This document shows positions 63,097-64,000 of a stretch of 64,000 bases of DNA, piece by piece. The notes beneath the pieces are model-generated. The model ran no database searches. It was not told the DNA's origin and saw only the letters and a list, made by a program, of their open reading frames with translations. Source of the stretch: Burkholderia latens (GTDB lineage Bacteria > Pseudomonadota > Gammaproteobacteria > Burkholderiales > Burkholderiaceae); the NCBI RefSeq assembly GCF_902499045.1, contig NZ_CABVPL010000036.1:1-64000 (forward strand), in the 5' to 3' direction. The translations under genes were made by a program, and so were the position numbers. Position 1 is the stretch's first letter. Each line of letters opens with the position of its first letter.

Positions 63097-64000
63097 ATGG
63101 TCCGTCCGCGCACGAAGCGGCGCGGATCGTACGTCGCGAGGCACGACTTGAGCGATTCGCAACCTTCCACGCAGCGCCCGGCGACGATCAGCGACGTCGC
63201 CCGCGAAGCCGGCACGGGCAAGACCAGCGTTTCGCGCTATCTGAACGGCGAGACGCACGTGCTGTCCGCCGATCTGCGCCAGCGGATCGAGACGGCGATC
63301 GCGCGCCTCAACTACCGGCCGAACCAGATGGCGCGCGGGCTGAAGCGCGGCCGCAACCGGTTGCTCGGGATGCTCGCGGCCGACCTGACCAATCCGTATA
63401 CCGTCGAAGTGCTGCAGGGCGTCGAGGCCGCGTGCCACGCGCTCGGCTACATGCCGCTGATCTGCCACGCGGCGAACGAGCTCGAGATGGAGCGGCGCTT
63501 CCTGCAGCTGCTCACGACCTATCGCGTCGAAGGGCTGATCGTCAACGCGCTCGGCGCCGACGAAGACGTGCTGCGGCCGCTGCGCGGCGCCGGCATCCCG
63601 GCCGTGCTGGTCGACCGGACGGTCGAAGGCTTCGAGGCCGACCTGGTCGGGCTCGACAACACCGACGCGATCGAGACGGCGCTTACGCACCTCGTCGCGC
63701 GCGGCTTCGATGCGATTCATTTCGTCGTGCAGCCGTTCGAGCGCGTCAGTTCGCGGCGCCTGCGCGAGGCCGCGTTCCGCGCGGCGCTCGACGCGCGCGG
63801 GCTGCCGGTGCCGCCGACGATCGTGCTGGACCTCGACGAGCCTGCCGCGGCCGCCGCAGCGCTGGCTGATCTCGACGTGCGCGTCGACGGTGCGATGCGG
63901 CGCGGCGTGCGCGCGGCGCTGTTCGCCGCGAACGCGCCGGTCGCGCTCGCGATCGCGCGCCACCTGCGCGCGCGGTTCGGCGCCGCGTGGCAGGACAAGG
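63097..64000 (+). CDS. ptxS: LacI-family regulator, PtxS-like, 5' part
   Basis: At least 301 codons, running off the window. The N-terminal LacI helix-turn-helix is ATISDVAREAGTGKTSVSRYLNGE with the hinge helix YRPNQMARGLKRGRNR, followed by the periplasmic-binding-like effector domain (LLGMLAADLTNPYTVEVLQGVEAACHALGY). It follows the kgu operon and matches PtxS, the 2-ketogluconate-responsive repressor, in role and domain order. The start is ATG 63097 or TTG 63148; the latter has GAGG upstream and gives the more usual length. Confidence 0.85.
   Translation, partial: MVRPRTKRRGSYVARHDLSDSQPSTQRPATISDVAREAGTGKTSVSRYLNGETHVLSADLRQRIETAIARLNYRPNQMARGLKRGRNRLLGMLAADLTNPYTVEVLQGVEAACHALGYMPLICHAANELEMERRFLQLLTTYRVEGLIVNALGADEDVLRPLRGAGIPAVLVDRTVEGFEADLVGLDNTDAIETALTHLVARGFDAIHFVVQPFERVSSRRLREAAFRAALDARGLPVPPTIVLDLDEPAAAAAALADLDVRVDGAMRRGVRAALFAANAPVALAIARHLRARFGAAWQDK

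Noticed and set aside
63075-63869. 264-residue plus-strand frame at the window end
   Set aside because: Arg-rich shadow of the LacI-family gene, which is read in another frame and stays open past 64000.

Overview
This window is GC-rich, densely coding bacterial chromosome. Gene content and order point to Burkholderia, probably the B. cepacia complex: phaA-phaB-phaR followed by rimO, long spurious ORFs antisense to real genes, and many LysR, MerR, TetR and LacI regulators. I see no rRNA, tRNA or CRISPR array. The window opens inside phaA and closes inside a LacI-family gene; about 45 of the genes between look intact.

Layout. 1-5.8 kb: polyhydroxybutyrate synthesis (phaA, phaB, phaR), rimO and a PfkB sugar kinase. 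5.9-16.3 kb: housekeeping and envelope genes (metC, serB, a LysR/dehydrogenase divergon with a clear operator, a PliI-like lysozyme inhibitor, a FetAB-type ABC pair, AsmA). 16.4-23.1 kb: the ABC-F gene ybiT, whose 3' end is the target of a 5.1-kb integrated island. The island replaced the last 70 bases of ybiT with a recoded copy and left the original 3' end stranded at 23000-23127. It carries an unknown gene, a CdiA C-terminal toxin fragment with a likely immunity gene, a further unknown small gene, and three decayed genes (HAD-UbiA, DUF746, integrase). 23.3-28.4 kb: alcohol dehydrogenase/Lrp, aldehyde dehydrogenase and nitronate monooxygenase. 28.4-33.2 kb: OmpW porin and a minimal chaperone-usher pilus operon. 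34.4-38.5 kb: potFGHI-type polyamine uptake. 38.6-43.2 kb: sulfide oxidation (persulfide dioxygenase, SQR, TauE exporter) divergent from a FisR-type sigma-54 activator. 43.4-51.2 kb: a TipA-like MerR regulator, a tripartite RND pump and its TetR regulator. 51.2-54.2 kb: an unusual two-gene operon of an acyl-CoA oxidase-like protein and a malonyltransferase-like protein with an AT-rich leader. 54.5-58.4 kb: ClC channel, and the YeiH exporter with a LysR regulator. 58.6-64 kb: a 2-ketogluconate operon (kguE-K-T-D order) with an 18-bp operator palindrome and a PtxS-like regulator downstream.

The most interesting parts are the ybiT island with its orphan contact-dependent-inhibition toxin module, the FisR control region (phased TGGCAG repeats plus a sigma-54-like promoter), and the oxidase/acyltransferase pair.
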